This document shows, piece after piece, positions 1 through 8,323 of a stretch of 64,000 bases of DNA (positions are counted from its first letter, which is position 1; each line of letters opens with the position of its first letter). The notes below the pieces were generated by a model. The model was given only the letters and a program-made list of their open reading frames with translations. It did not search any database and was not told the DNA's origin. Origin of the DNA: Verrucomicrobiota bacterium JB022 (GTDB lineage Bacteria > Verrucomicrobiota > Verrucomicrobiia > Opitutales > Oceanipulchritudinaceae); the NCBI GenBank assembly GCA_030673845.1, contig JAUTCQ010000024.1:55323-119322 (forward strand). The letters are read 5' to 3'. Position numbers and translations under genes: made by a program.

Positions 1-914
1 CCTTCGCTATAAATATTCGTGCCGGGCAAGAGCTTTCCATCCACGGCGCGGTAGGCTTTCACAAAGCGCTCGCGATCCTCTTCGCCATAATACCAGTCGG
101 TCTCGTCCATGCCGAGCGGGTCGAGGATCTTTTCCTTCACATATTCGCGCAGCGGCTGACCGGAAATGCGCTCGACCATGTAGGCAAGCATGTTAGTGCT
201 CACGTGGTAATTCCACTGCGTGCCGGGGTCGAAGCCGAGCGGATACTTCACCAGCGAAAGCATTTCTTCTTCGAGGTATTTGGCCTCGTAATTTCCGCCG
301 CCGCTATGCTGTCCGGCGGGAACCTTTTCCGGCGAAAAGCCGCCGAAGCCAGCCGGGGCCTCGCCCGCCTTGCGCTCCGCCATGCGGATCTCCCGGACGA
401 GTCCGGCGCCGAGGCCGGAGGTGTGGCTCATGAGGTGGACAAACGTCACGGGCGTCTTGGCCGGGCGCGTCTCGTAGGTGCCGTCTGCATGCACCTCCGT
501 CACCACCTGGTCGGGGAACTCCGGCAAATACTTGGAGACCGGGTCGTCGATCGACACCAGCCCCTGCTCCACCAGGGTCATGAAGGCCACCGTCGTGACG
601 GCCTTCGTTTGCGAAAACAGCACGTAGTAGTCGTCCGTGGTCGCCGGGATTTCGTTCTCCACATCCTTCCAGCCAAAAGCCTTCTGGTAGACGACATCGC
701 CACCGCGCGCGACAAAACCGACCACGCTGCTCAGCTTTTTCTCGTCCACGAACGACTCCAGCAGCGCGTCGATCTCCTCGATCTCGGCAGGGGTGACGCC
801 CACCGCTTCCAGGTCGGGCTGATGGTTGAATTCCTGAGGCCCGGCAGCATAGGCGCTGCCGAACAAAAAGCCAACGGCACAAGCCGCCGCAAGGCGCATG
901 CTCGAAATCTTCAT
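1..914 (-). CDS. Beta-lactamase-fold serine hydrolase, secreted (3' end cut by window edge)
   Basis: The frame is open from an ATG at 914 to the window edge, giving about 304 residues without the C-terminus. A signal peptide (about residues 1-23, ending AYA) predicts export. SQTK at about 101-104 is the SxxK nucleophile motif of class C beta-lactamase/esterase-type hydrolases, and the YHVS stretch near residue 236 sits where the Tyr motif is expected. The family includes penicillin-binding esterases, D-aminopeptidases and cephalosporinase relatives, so the substrate cannot be named. TTACCCC lies 8 nt upstream of the ATG. The family is confident; resistance function is not implied. Confidence 0.85.
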   Translation of the reverse strand, partial: MKISSMRLAAACAVGFLFGSAYAAGPQEFNHQPDLEAVGVTPAEIEEIDALLESFVDEKKLSSVVGFVARGGDVVYQKAFGWKDVENEIPATTDDYYVLFSQTKAVTTVAFMTLVEQGLVSIDDPVSKYLPEFPDQVVTEVHADGTYETRPAKTPVTFVHLMSHTSGLGAGLVREIRMAERKAGEAPAGFGGFSPEKVPAGQHSGGGNYEAKYLEEEMLSLVKYPLGFDPGTQWNYHVSTNMLAYMVERISGQPLREYVKEKILDPLGMDETDWYYGEEDRERFVKAYRAVDGKLLPGTNIYSE

Positions 915-1058
915 GCAAACGTGGGGTAAGGAGTGTTGGGGTGGTCGAGCAGACTGACCACAGGGCAAGGTTGGTGCAGATTAGTCTGCTCGCGAACAGC
1001 CTATCCTCCTACATGCGCCCTTTGCAAGGCCGACGCGCCAATGGTGAGGGGGGGGGAA

Positions 1059-1706
1059 CTATTGTCGTAAGAAGACGCCTTGTAGGACCATGTTCTCCAA
1101 ATCCGTCGCATAACTGTCCATAGCTTTAATAACAAAATCAACACATTCTTGAGAAAAGTCCTCTTCGGGCTCGAAAAACTCTCCATGTGCAATCTGACAT
1201 CTGTAGCGAACGAGGTCATTCATAAACGGTCCCCATGTTGCCCATCGAGAAGCGAAATCTATACCAACACTGATACAAATATCCGCAAACACTTCTGCAT
1301 TAAGATTAGATTCTGTATCTATAAGCTGGCTAGCATCAGCACTACAATTAAAATCACGACAATCAACCAAGCGAGATACGACTGCGAGATGGGGATTAAT
1401 TCTTCGGGTCGCGCCTTGAGCAACAAGAAGTTCCTGGCGGCATACGAGCGCTTGGAGATTCGCTGCAAGAGAGGAAAAAGGTCGAGATTTTGAAAAAATG
1501 CACTTCAGGTATGCGATAGAAGCATTTTTCACAAAGCCTTCCCAGTGCGCATATGAAAATACTATTGCATTTCTTCTCTCACGTATTTTTGGATCTCGCG
1601 AAGAGATTTTTGCTAAAGCATTCGCAATAGAAGTTAGCTCGACACGCCTCCATGCGCGCTCGCCAGCGAGATAATCAATCAACTCACTCGCTCCGCGAAT
1701 CTTCAT
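1059..1706 (-). CDS. HEPN-domain protein of the MAE_28990/MAE_18760 type, putative RNase
   Basis: About 215 residues. The N-terminal part has the RRNAIVFSYAHWEGFVK-type stretch typical of this HEPN family, and RCQIAHGE near the C-terminus fits the Rx4-6H catalytic motif of HEPN ribonucleases. It follows the DUF262 gene directly. The ATG at 1706 overlaps that gene's TGA as ATGA and has GGAT a few bases upstream, which points to translational coupling. An ATG at 1718 is an alternative that adds four residues. The gene is much more AT-rich than its surroundings, suggesting transfer. HEPN proteins next to DUF262 proteins are typical of defence or toxin modules; nuclease activity here is inferred from the motif only. 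Confidence 0.8.
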   Translation of the reverse strand: MKIRGASELIDYLAGERAWRRVELTSIANALAKISSRDPKIRERRNAIVFSYAHWEGFVKNASIAYLKCIFSKSRPFSSLAANLQALVCRQELLVAQGATRRINPHLAVVSRLVDCRDFNCSADASQLIDTESNLNAEVFADICISVGIDFASRWATWGPFMNDLVRYRCQIAHGEFFEPEEDFSQECVDFVIKAMDSYATDLENMVLQGVFLRQ

Positions 1707-2809
1707 TTTTGAATCCATTTACGACCAAACTCAATGGTTTCCGGTATGCGAGTTGAGGCACGGACCCCGGAACCCACAAAGGGCTGATTCTTCAACTCAT
1801 CCCAAAGCGCTTTATGCTTATCTTTGAAGCGAGCACCATCTGGTAAACTTCTCCCTTGCAACAACTCGTAGCCCAAGCTCACTGCCACAACTTCAAATAA
1901 CGATCTCAAAAGAGGACCCACGTACTTCCTCCTAGATGCATCATAGCGCCTGAAGGCGTTATCCCCCAGATGTTCAGCTAAAAACTCAAAGCTCTCATTA
2001 AACGCAAGTTGAACTGCTGTTCGTTTAAAGTGCGAGTCGTTTGCATGCCTAACCACTTCTTCATTTAAATAAGAGCCGAGCTCTGATATGCTCTGTAGCT
2101 CCGCTGGATCCCTCAGAAGAAACACCATGAAACGTGTGACGAGTTCGAGATCAAAAGCTTCCTCTTGAGCGCGATCCGTCAGGGTCAGCGTGCTCTGAAA
2201 ATGCACATTCTCTCCTAAACTCTTAAACCATTCAAAAAATGCGGGGTCCGCCATCACAAGAAGGCAGTTGCGAACCTCTTGCTCCGTTGCCTGAGCACCC
2301 CCAGTGTTTAATCGCTGAAAGACTTCAAACTTAACATCCACCTCACTGGTGCTTCGAACAATGTTAACGTCAAGGCGTGCGCGCTTGATCTTAATTTTGA
2401 CGGCCTCTGGCAAATCAAACAATGGGTCGTCAGCATCCCACTTTCGTCCCTCAAAGTCTGGTAGATAATGCGTTCGGGTCAACACTAAAGCTGGCCTCAG
2501 CACCCCATCCTTATCTTTAAGCTGCCCCATCACCTCCAATATTGTTGACAAGCGTTGCACTCCATCAATCACATCCCACTTAGAGTCACCTCGTTCCGCT
2601 ACAAACACTGGAGGGACAGGAATACCTAAGACTAATGACTCTATCAGGCGGGTTTTTTGTTCCGGGCTCCAGCGAAAAAAACGCTGGAAGGCTGGATGCA
2701 ACTCTAGCTCTCCATCAGCATACATTGCAGCAGCTTCGCTGACTGACATCGAGTAAGACTGAGTGCTTACAACTTTCGAGTTCTGCCTAATCTGATCTTC
2801 AAGACTCAT
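1703..2809 (-). CDS. DUF262 (GmrS/ParB-like) domain protein
   Basis: 368 residues. IDGVQRLSTI near residue 80 is the DGQQR-like ParB/sulfiredoxin-fold motif of DUF262, the domain found in the GmrS part of GmrSD type IV restriction enzymes, where it couples nucleotide hydrolysis to DNA targeting. The DUF1524 HNH nuclease that often accompanies it is absent; the downstream HEPN protein is the likely effector instead. The 3' end overlaps the HEPN gene as ATGA. The start codon sits within a GACTC-ATA-GAGTC inverted repeat and overlaps a three-codon mini-ORF with a strong SD. AT-rich composition suggests horizontal origin. The domain call is firm, the defence role inferred. Confidence 0.85.
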   Translation of the reverse strand: MSLEDQIRQNSKVVSTQSYSMSVSEAAAMYADGELELHPAFQRFFRWSPEQKTRLIESLVLGIPVPPVFVAERGDSKWDVIDGVQRLSTILEVMGQLKDKDGVLRPALVLTRTHYLPDFEGRKWDADDPLFDLPEAVKIKIKRARLDVNIVRSTSEVDVKFEVFQRLNTGGAQATEQEVRNCLLVMADPAFFEWFKSLGENVHFQSTLTLTDRAQEEAFDLELVTRFMVFLLRDPAELQSISELGSYLNEEVVRHANDSHFKRTAVQLAFNESFEFLAEHLGDNAFRRYDASRRKYVGPLLRSLFEVVAVSLGYELLQGRSLPDGARFKDKHKALWDELKNQPFVGSGVRASTRIPETIEFGRKWIQK

Positions 2810-2829
2810 AGAGTCATTTTTTCCCTCCC
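2803..2829 (-). promoter_or_regulatory. Strong SD, 3-codon mini-ORF and palindrome at the DUF262 start
   Basis: On the minus strand GGGAGGG (2829-2823) is followed after five A by ATG ACT CTA TGA (2817-2806). Its TGA overlaps the DUF262 ATG (2809-2807). GACTC (2803-2807) and GAGTC (2811-2815) form a perfect 5-3-5 inverted repeat over the start codon. It could couple translation or serve as an autoregulatory operator; neither is shown. Confidence 0.45.
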
Positions 2830-2920
2830 ACTATTAATCTGCAAGCCTATTTGGGTGCCCCTCCCCCACCTTTCCCCCTTGCCAACGAGCGCCCGGCTTG
2901 CCAGCCTGAGACCTTTTGCC

Positions 2921-5659
2921 ATGACGTCTGCCGAAGTCCGCCAATCTTTCCTGGATTTCTTTGCCAGCAAGCAACACGAGATCGTGCCCTCGGCCTCGCT
3001 GCTGCCGACCGCGCCGAATCTGCTGTTTACGAACGCGGGGATGAACCAGTTCGTGCCCTACTTCCTGGGTGATCGCCAGGCCCCCTACAATCGGGCGGCG
3101 GACACGCAGAAGTGCATCCGCGCGGGCGGCAAGCACAACGACCTCGACGATGTGGGCTTCGACGCCTACCACCAGACGTTTTTCGAGATGCTGGGCAACT
3201 GGTCGTTTGGCGACTACTTCAAGAAGGAGGCGCTCGAATGGTCGTGGGAGCTGCTGACCAAGATTTGGGGCTTCCCGGCCGAGCGCCTGTATGCGACCGT
3301 CTACATGCCCAAGGATGGCGACCCGGCCGATTTCGACCAGGAGGCCTACGACGTGTGGGCGGGCATCTTTGAGCGCGCCGGGCTGGACCCGAAGAAGCAC
3401 ATCAAATACGGCGGCAAGAAGGACAATTTCTGGATGATGGGCGACACGGGCCCCTGCGGCCCCTGCTCCGAGATCCACATGGACCTGACGGCCGAAAACA
3501 AGGGCGAACAGGTCAACGCCGACAGCCCGTGGTGCATCGAGCTGTGGAACAACGTGTTCATCCAGTTCAACGCGACCGAAACGGGCGACTTTGTGCCGCT
3601 GAAGGCCAAGCACGTCGACACGGGCATGGGTTTTGAGCGCGTCGCCGGCATCATCGCGACGACCAAGGGTTTCAAGGAATACAAGGTCCCGCCGAGCAAT
3701 TACAATGCGGACCTGTTCGAGCCGATCTTCCGCAAGATCACCGAGCTGAGCGGTCGCACCTACGACCGCACGCTGCCGGTCGACCCGAAGCACCCGACGG
3801 AAGTGGAGATGAAGGACATCGTCTTCCGCGTGCTGGCCGACCACATCCGCTGCCTCTGCTGCGCCATCGCCGACGGCATCCTGCCGGGCAACGAGGGTCG
3901 CAACTACGTGCTGCGCCGCATCTTGCGCCGCGCGGTGATGTATGGCCGTCGTCTGGAGTTGAAGGCCGGTTTCTTTACGGAGCTGGTCGATCCGGTGGTG
4001 CAGACCCTTGGCGGCGTCTTCCCGGAGCTGAACGAGCGCCAGGACATGATCCGCAAGGTGATCGCGAGCGAGGAAACCGCCTTCGACCGCACGCTCGACC
4101 GCGGCATGGCCGAGTTTGCCAAGATGACCGAAGGCCAGAGCGAAGTCAGCGGCGTGCAGGCCTTTACACTTTACGACACCTACGGCTTCCCGCTCGACCT
4201 GACCCAGATCATCGCGGGCGAGCGCGGCCTGAAGGTCGATACGTCAGGCTTTGAGGTGGAGATGGAGAAGCAGCGCGAGCGGGCCCGGGCCAACCAGAAG
4301 AAGGAAATCGTCCGCGTGACCGACGATTCGAGCGCCAAGGCCACGCCGTTCGTGGGTTACGACCCGCTGCAGTGGCGCCAGCTCGACGCCCAAGTGCTCG
4401 ACGTAGTGAAAAACGGCGACCGCACCTTCCTCGTCTTTGCCCGCACCCCTTTCTATGCGGAAATGGGCGGCCAGGTCGGCGACCGTGGCGAGGCCCGCAT
4501 CGGCGGCCAGACGGTCAAGATCCTCGATACGCAAAAGGACAGCGGCGGCACCTTCCTGCACGAGGTCGAACTCGACGCAGCGACGGCTGCGCAGGCGGAG
4601 TCCTGGATCGGCCAGTCGGCCCTGTTGAGCCTTGACCTGCCCAACCGCCACCAGATCCAGCGCCACCACAGCGCCACGCACATCCTGCACTGGGCCTTGC
4701 GCACGGTGTTGGGCGACCACGTGCACCAGGCGGGCTCTTACGTGGGCCCCGACCGCCTGCGTTTCGACTTTGCCCACTTCGAGGCGATCAAGCCGGAGCA
4801 ACTGGCCGAGATCGAGCGCCTTTGCAACGAGAAGATCCTCAGCAACGACTCGGTGCGCTGGTACGAAATTGCGTTCGACCAAAAGCCGGCGGACGTCGTG
4901 GCCTTCTTTGGCGACAAATACGGCGACCGCGTGCGCGTGGTCGAGATCGGCGGCACGGTGTCGGTCGAAGCGGCCGGCCAATCCTACGAGCTGACGGATC
5001 GTCCCGAAGGCGGCTGGTCGGCGGAGCTTTGCGGCGGCACGCACGTGCAGGCCACGGGCGAGATCGGTTTGCTGAAGGTCCTCGCCGACAGCGCAGTGAG
5101 CGCCGGCACGCGCCGGATTGAAGCCGTGGCCGGTGAAGCCGCGCTCCGGCTGGCCAACGACCGCTGGAATCTGGTCGACGGCCTCGCCAAGCGTTTTTCG
5201 AGCAAGCCGAGCGAAGTCGAAGGCCGCGTGCTGGATCTGCAGGACCGCCTCGCCCAAACCGAGCGCGAGCTGAAGCAACTGCGCGCCAAGGCCGCGGCCG
5301 GTCAAGCCGAAGAGCTGCTGAGCCTGGCCAAGGATAAGGACGGCCTGAGCGTGCTCGCGGTGGTGCTGGAAGTTGGCAACCCGAACGAGCTGCGCGAGCT
5401 GGGCGCCAAGATCCACCAGAAGATGCAGAACGGCCTCCTCGTGGCGGCCAGCGTCTTCGGCCCCAAGGTGACCGTCTGTGCATTCGCCTCCGACGCCGCG
5501 ATCAAGGCGGGCTTCAAGGCGGGCGACATCATCCGCGACTTGACGAACGAACTCGGTGGCAAGGGCGGCGGCAAGCCCGACTTTGCCATGGGCGGCGGCA
5601 CCGAACCGGGTCAGCTCGGGGGAGTGCTTGCCAAGTGGCAGGCCAAGGTGGTCGACTAA
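2921..5659 (+). CDS. alaS: Alanyl-tRNA synthetase
   Basis: 912 residues from ATG 2921 (MTSAEVRQSF), the usual AlaRS N-terminus; a GTG at 2855 would add 22 unlikely residues. The class II aminoacylation domain comes first (GMNQFVPYFLG, MGDTGPCGPCSEIH), then the editing domain with the zinc-binding HSATH (about residue 582) and CGGTH (about 703) motifs, then the C-Ala domain ending GGKGGGKPDFAMGG. It charges tRNA-Ala in the cytoplasm and clears Ser/Gly mischarging. Length matches the family. Its stop overlaps the convergent TetR gene by 4 bp. Confidence 0.98.
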   Translation: MTSAEVRQSFLDFFASKQHEIVPSASLLPTAPNLLFTNAGMNQFVPYFLGDRQAPYNRAADTQKCIRAGGKHNDLDDVGFDAYHQTFFEMLGNWSFGDYFKKEALEWSWELLTKIWGFPAERLYATVYMPKDGDPADFDQEAYDVWAGIFERAGLDPKKHIKYGGKKDNFWMMGDTGPCGPCSEIHMDLTAENKGEQVNADSPWCIELWNNVFIQFNATETGDFVPLKAKHVDTGMGFERVAGIIATTKGFKEYKVPPSNYNADLFEPIFRKITELSGRTYDRTLPVDPKHPTEVEMKDIVFRVLADHIRCLCCAIADGILPGNEGRNYVLRRILRRAVMYGRRLELKAGFFTELVDPVVQTLGGVFPELNERQDMIRKVIASEETAFDRTLDRGMAEFAKMTEGQSEVSGVQAFTLYDTYGFPLDLTQIIAGERGLKVDTSGFEVEMEKQRERARANQKKEIVRVTDDSSAKATPFVGYDPLQWRQLDAQVLDVVKNGDRTFLVFARTPFYAEMGGQVGDRGEARIGGQTVKILDTQKDSGGTFLHEVELDAATAAQAESWIGQSALLSLDLPNRHQIQRHHSATHILHWALRTVLGDHVHQAGSYVGPDRLRFDFAHFEAIKPEQLAEIERLCNEKILSNDSVRWYEIAFDQKPADVVAFFGDKYGDRVRVVEIGGTVSVEAAGQSYELTDRPEGGWSAELCGGTHVQATGEIGLLKVLADSAVSAGTRRIEAVAGEAALRLANDRWNLVDGLAKRFSSKPSEVEGRVLDLQDRLAQTERELKQLRAKAAAGQAEELLSLAKDKDGLSVLAVVLEVGNPNELRELGAKIHQKMQNGLLVAASVFGPKVTVCAFASDAAIKAGFKAGDIIRDLTNELGGKGGGKPDFAMGGGTEPGQLGGVLAKWQAKVVD

Positions 5660-6264
5660 TCGCGCGCCAGCAGGTCTTCAATGACTTGCTGCAATTCAGC
5701 TTTCGCTTCTTCGGGCGAAAGCTCCTTGTTTGCGGCGGCATGGGATAACCCCTCCGCCGCTCCCAGCATGGCATACATTCCTGCCATGCCGACGGCACCG
5801 GCTTTTGCCACGGCGTCCAGCGCCCGCTTGCAGAGGTGCAAAAAGTCGTGGTCCGACTGGCGCTTGACCGCCTCCAGTTCCGGCGAGGTGCCGAGCGCGG
5901 CCACGAGGCCCGGAATTTCTTGGGCCTGCGCCATCACGCAATCGACGTAGCCGACCGCAATGACCTTCGCAACGCCCTTCGGTGTAGGGGCTCCCTGCTC
6001 GAGCGCGGTTTCGATCAAGCGGGTCTGCCGCACGTCGAATTCTCGATAGAGCTCGATCAACAAGCCGGTGCGGCTTTCGAAGTGGTTATAGGCCAGCGGC
6101 TTGGTCACTCCCGCTTCAGCCGCGACTTGCGCGAGGCTGAGGGCTTCCGTGCCTTGCTGGCGAATCAGGCGCCAGGCCACATCGAGCAGTTGTCGATGGC
6201 GCTCATCCCAGGACAGGCGTTTCCGGGCCCCGGCTTCGTCGATGAAGTTGGAGTCGCTTGACAT
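5656..6264 (-). CDS. TetR/AcrR family transcriptional repressor
   Basis: 202 residues with an N-terminal helix-turn-helix (LAQVAAEAGVTKPLAYNHF, about residues 40-60) and an all-helical ligand domain. It is divergent from an NAD(P)H-quinone reductase-type gene 66 bp away, and a TTACC-GAC-GGTAA palindrome lies 2 bp upstream of its start, so it probably represses itself and the reductase in response to an electrophile or quinone. The ligand is not predictable. Its 3' end overlaps the alaS stop by 4 bp. Confidence 0.92.
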   Translation of the reverse strand: MSSDSNFIDEAGARKRLSWDERHRQLLDVAWRLIRQQGTEALSLAQVAAEAGVTKPLAYNHFESRTGLLIELYREFDVRQTRLIETALEQGAPTPKGVAKVIAVGYVDCVMAQAQEIPGLVAALGTSPELEAVKRQSDHDFLHLCKRALDAVAKAGAVGMAGMYAMLGAAEGLSHAAANKELSPEEAKAELQQVIEDLLARD

Positions 6265-6265
6265 A

Positions 6266-6295
6266 TTACCGACGGTAACTTACTTTAGGTAACTT
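6266..6295. promoter_or_regulatory. Candidate TetR operator in divergent intergenic region
   Basis: TTACC (6266-6270) and GGTAA (6274-6278) form a perfect inverted repeat with a 3-nt centre. GGTAACTT recurs as a direct repeat at 6274-6281 and 6288-6295. The block lies between the divergent TetR and flavodoxin-fold reductase genes, where an operator is expected. Protein binding is inferred. Confidence 0.6.
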
Positions 6296-6330
6296 TATAT
6301 CCACTTGAATCTTTTTCAAGCGCCCTATCC

Positions 6331-6918
6331 ATGCACGTTTTGATCGTATACTCTCACCCGAAGCCGACTTCATTGACCGCAAGCTTAGCCAAAACGCTCG
6401 CCAGCGCAATCGAATCATCTGAGGGATCCCATACTGCAGAAATTGCGGATCTTGCCAGCGAAGGCTTCGACCCTCGTTTCACCGAGCGCGACATCACCGT
6501 GCAGCATGGTAAATCGGATCAGCTACCCGAGATCGTGGCCGAGCAACAGCGGATCGACCGGGCGGACGCTCTGGTGCTGGTCTACCCGGTCTACTGGTGG
6601 TCGTTCCCTGCCCTGCTCAAGGGCTGGATCGATCGGGTGTTCATGAACGGGTGGGCTTATGATGATCGCACCGAACCGGGAAAGGTCAGGAAGCTACTCA
6701 GCCGCCTGCCTGTCCATACCATCGCGCTGGCCGGGGCCGACGAACGCACCTACGCCCGCCACGGCTATTTCGGCGCGATGAAGCTGCAGATCAACCAAGG
6801 CATCTTCGACTACTGTGGGGCTACCGTCCGGACCTCGGAACTGGTTTTCGAGTTCGATCCGGAAGGCGCGCTGCAGACAGCGAAGGATCTGGCCTCGCGG
6901 ATCTGCGGAAAGCAGTGA
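6331..6918 (+). CDS. NAD(P)H-dependent oxidoreductase, flavodoxin-like fold (NQO1/MdaB type)
   Basis: 195 residues. The start MHVLIVYSHPKPTSLTASL is the FMN/FAD phosphate-binding region of the family, and YPVYWWSFPALLKGWIDRVF is the conserved segment around the isoalloxazine site. Enzymes of this group reduce quinones or azo compounds with two electrons in the cytoplasm. The divergent TetR gene and shared operator suggest induction by reactive electrophiles or quinones. Confidence 0.92.
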   Translation: MHVLIVYSHPKPTSLTASLAKTLASAIESSEGSHTAEIADLASEGFDPRFTERDITVQHGKSDQLPEIVAEQQRIDRADALVLVYPVYWWSFPALLKGWIDRVFMNGWAYDDRTEPGKVRKLLSRLPVHTIALAGADERTYARHGYFGAMKLQINQGIFDYCGATVRTSELVFEFDPEGALQTAKDLASRICGKQ

Positions 6919-6956
6919 GGGATTGAGAAGCGGCTACGATGGGCTAATGTCTGCCC

Positions 6957-7514
6957 ATGCCAACGATGCGAGAGTTGATGTTGTCCGGGCAGCCCTACCG
7001 GGCCGACGACCCGGAACTGGTGGAGCTGCGTATCCGCGCCCGACGAATCGCCCAGCGCTATGCCCAGCTTGATCCGGCGGACGACGCCGGCAAGACAGCG
7101 CTGCTGAGCGACCTGTTTCAGGCCGACGCGAGCCAGATCAAGATCGAGCCTCCTTTCAGCTTCGATTACGGCTGCCACACACACTTTGCGGGCGAGGCGT
7201 ATTTTAATTTCGGCGCTGTCGTGCTGGACGTCGCGCCAGTGCGGATCGGCCACCGCTTTCAAGCCGCGCCTGGTGTGCAGATCCTCACCGCCACCCACCC
7301 ACTTGATCCAGTCGAGCGCGCCAGCGGGTGGGAGAGCGGCCAGCCGATCACGATAGGCGACGACGTGTGGCTGGGCGGTGGTGTGATCGTGCTGCCGGGG
7401 GTGACGATTGGGCATCGCGTGGTCGTCGGCGCCGGTGCGGTCGTGACCAAAGACGTGCCCGACGATGTAGTCGTGGCAGGCAATCCGGCTCGGGTCATTC
7501 GCCGGTTGCGGTAA
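6957..7514 (+). CDS. Sugar O-acetyltransferase (maltose/galactoside acetyltransferase family)
   Basis: 185 residues. An N-terminal helical mac domain is followed by left-handed beta-helix hexapeptide repeats (ITIGDDVWLGGGVIVLPGV, VVVGAGAVVTKDVP). TATHPLD contains the His that serves as catalytic base in LacA/Maa/NodL enzymes, and the C-terminus VVAGNPARVIR is canonical. It transfers acetyl from acetyl-CoA to a sugar hydroxyl; the acceptor is unknown. Its end overlaps the convergent DJ-1 family gene by 20 bp. Confidence 0.93.
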   Translation: MPTMRELMLSGQPYRADDPELVELRIRARRIAQRYAQLDPADDAGKTALLSDLFQADASQIKIEPPFSFDYGCHTHFAGEAYFNFGAVVLDVAPVRIGHRFQAAPGVQILTATHPLDPVERASGWESGQPITIGDDVWLGGGVIVLPGVTIGHRVVVGAGAVVTKDVPDDVVVAGNPARVIRRLR

Positions 7515-8223
7515 CTTTCGTGTCAACTCCCAACCTGCGGGCGATCTTTTGTGCGGTGTTCAGGCGGGCTGCCGTCAGGTCCGCACTTGCGTCGCGGGCG
7601 GCTTGGAGAATTGATGCAGGCGCACGCTCCGGGGTCCCGCAATCAAAAGGCGGCTCCGGTTCGTATTGCATCCGCAGTTGAACTTGCTGAGCGACCGCCT
7701 CGCCCCGCAGCAGTGCAGCCAGGCGGAGAGCCCCGTCGATCCCCGCCGTAACGCCTCCAGCAAAGATCCACTTGCCGTCAGTAACGACGCGGTCACGCAC
7801 TGGTACGGCGCCGAAATAAGGCAACAGGTCGATTGCCGTCCAATGCGTCGTCGCGCGTTTGCCAACCAGCAACCCAGCCGCGCCGCACAAAAGCGCACCT
7901 GTACAGACGGAAAGGATGTGGCGCGCCGCCCGGGTATGGCGACGGATGAAATCCAGCGTCTCATCGTCTTCCATCAGCGCTTCCTGCCCCGGCCCACCGG
8001 GAATGAGCAGCACATCGACCTCTGGCATCGCTGCCAGCGTGGTGGTCGGGCAGATACCCAGTCCGCGATAGTCGCATACCGGCTCCAGCGTCTTGGCGGC
8101 CAAATGGAGCGATACGTTGGGGAGAGACGCCAGGACCTCGTAGGGCCCGGTCAAGTCGATCTGGTCGAGCCTCGGGAAAAGCAATATCCCGATCTGGAGG
8201 GGTTCGAAGTCCTGCGCCGTCAT
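7495..8223 (-). CDS. DJ-1/PfpI family protein, isonitrile hydratase-like
   Basis: 242 residues from ATG 8223, preceded by AGGA about 9 nt upstream; a start at 8346 would add 41 atypical residues. SVCTGALLCGAAGLL contains the nucleophile-elbow Cys, and DQIDLTGPYEVL holds the Asp conserved in isonitrile hydratase (InhA). RATTHWTAID is also typical of that subgroup. Related GlxA-type regulators carry an AraC HTH C-terminally, which is absent here. Activity on isonitriles is inferred from similarity only. Confidence 0.82.
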   Translation of the reverse strand: MTAQDFEPLQIGILLFPRLDQIDLTGPYEVLASLPNVSLHLAAKTLEPVCDYRGLGICPTTTLAAMPEVDVLLIPGGPGQEALMEDDETLDFIRRHTRAARHILSVCTGALLCGAAGLLVGKRATTHWTAIDLLPYFGAVPVRDRVVTDGKWIFAGGVTAGIDGALRLAALLRGEAVAQQVQLRMQYEPEPPFDCGTPERAPASILQAARDASADLTAARLNTAQKIARRLGVDTKVTATGE

Positions 8224-8323
8224 GGGCTTGATCCTGCAAAGCTCTTTGCTGCGGGTCAACTGCCGCCGCGCCTCTACGCTTGCCATCGGGGCGCGGGTAT
8301 TTGAGGGTGTGGGTTTGCACAGC

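Noticed and set aside
1044..1060. Run of G residues near 1050
   Set aside because: A short homopolymer in a 144-bp gap next to the AT-rich island; nothing further supports function.
2855..2920. GTG start extending alaS by 22 residues
   Set aside because: The extension is low-complexity and the family N-terminus begins at ATG 2921.
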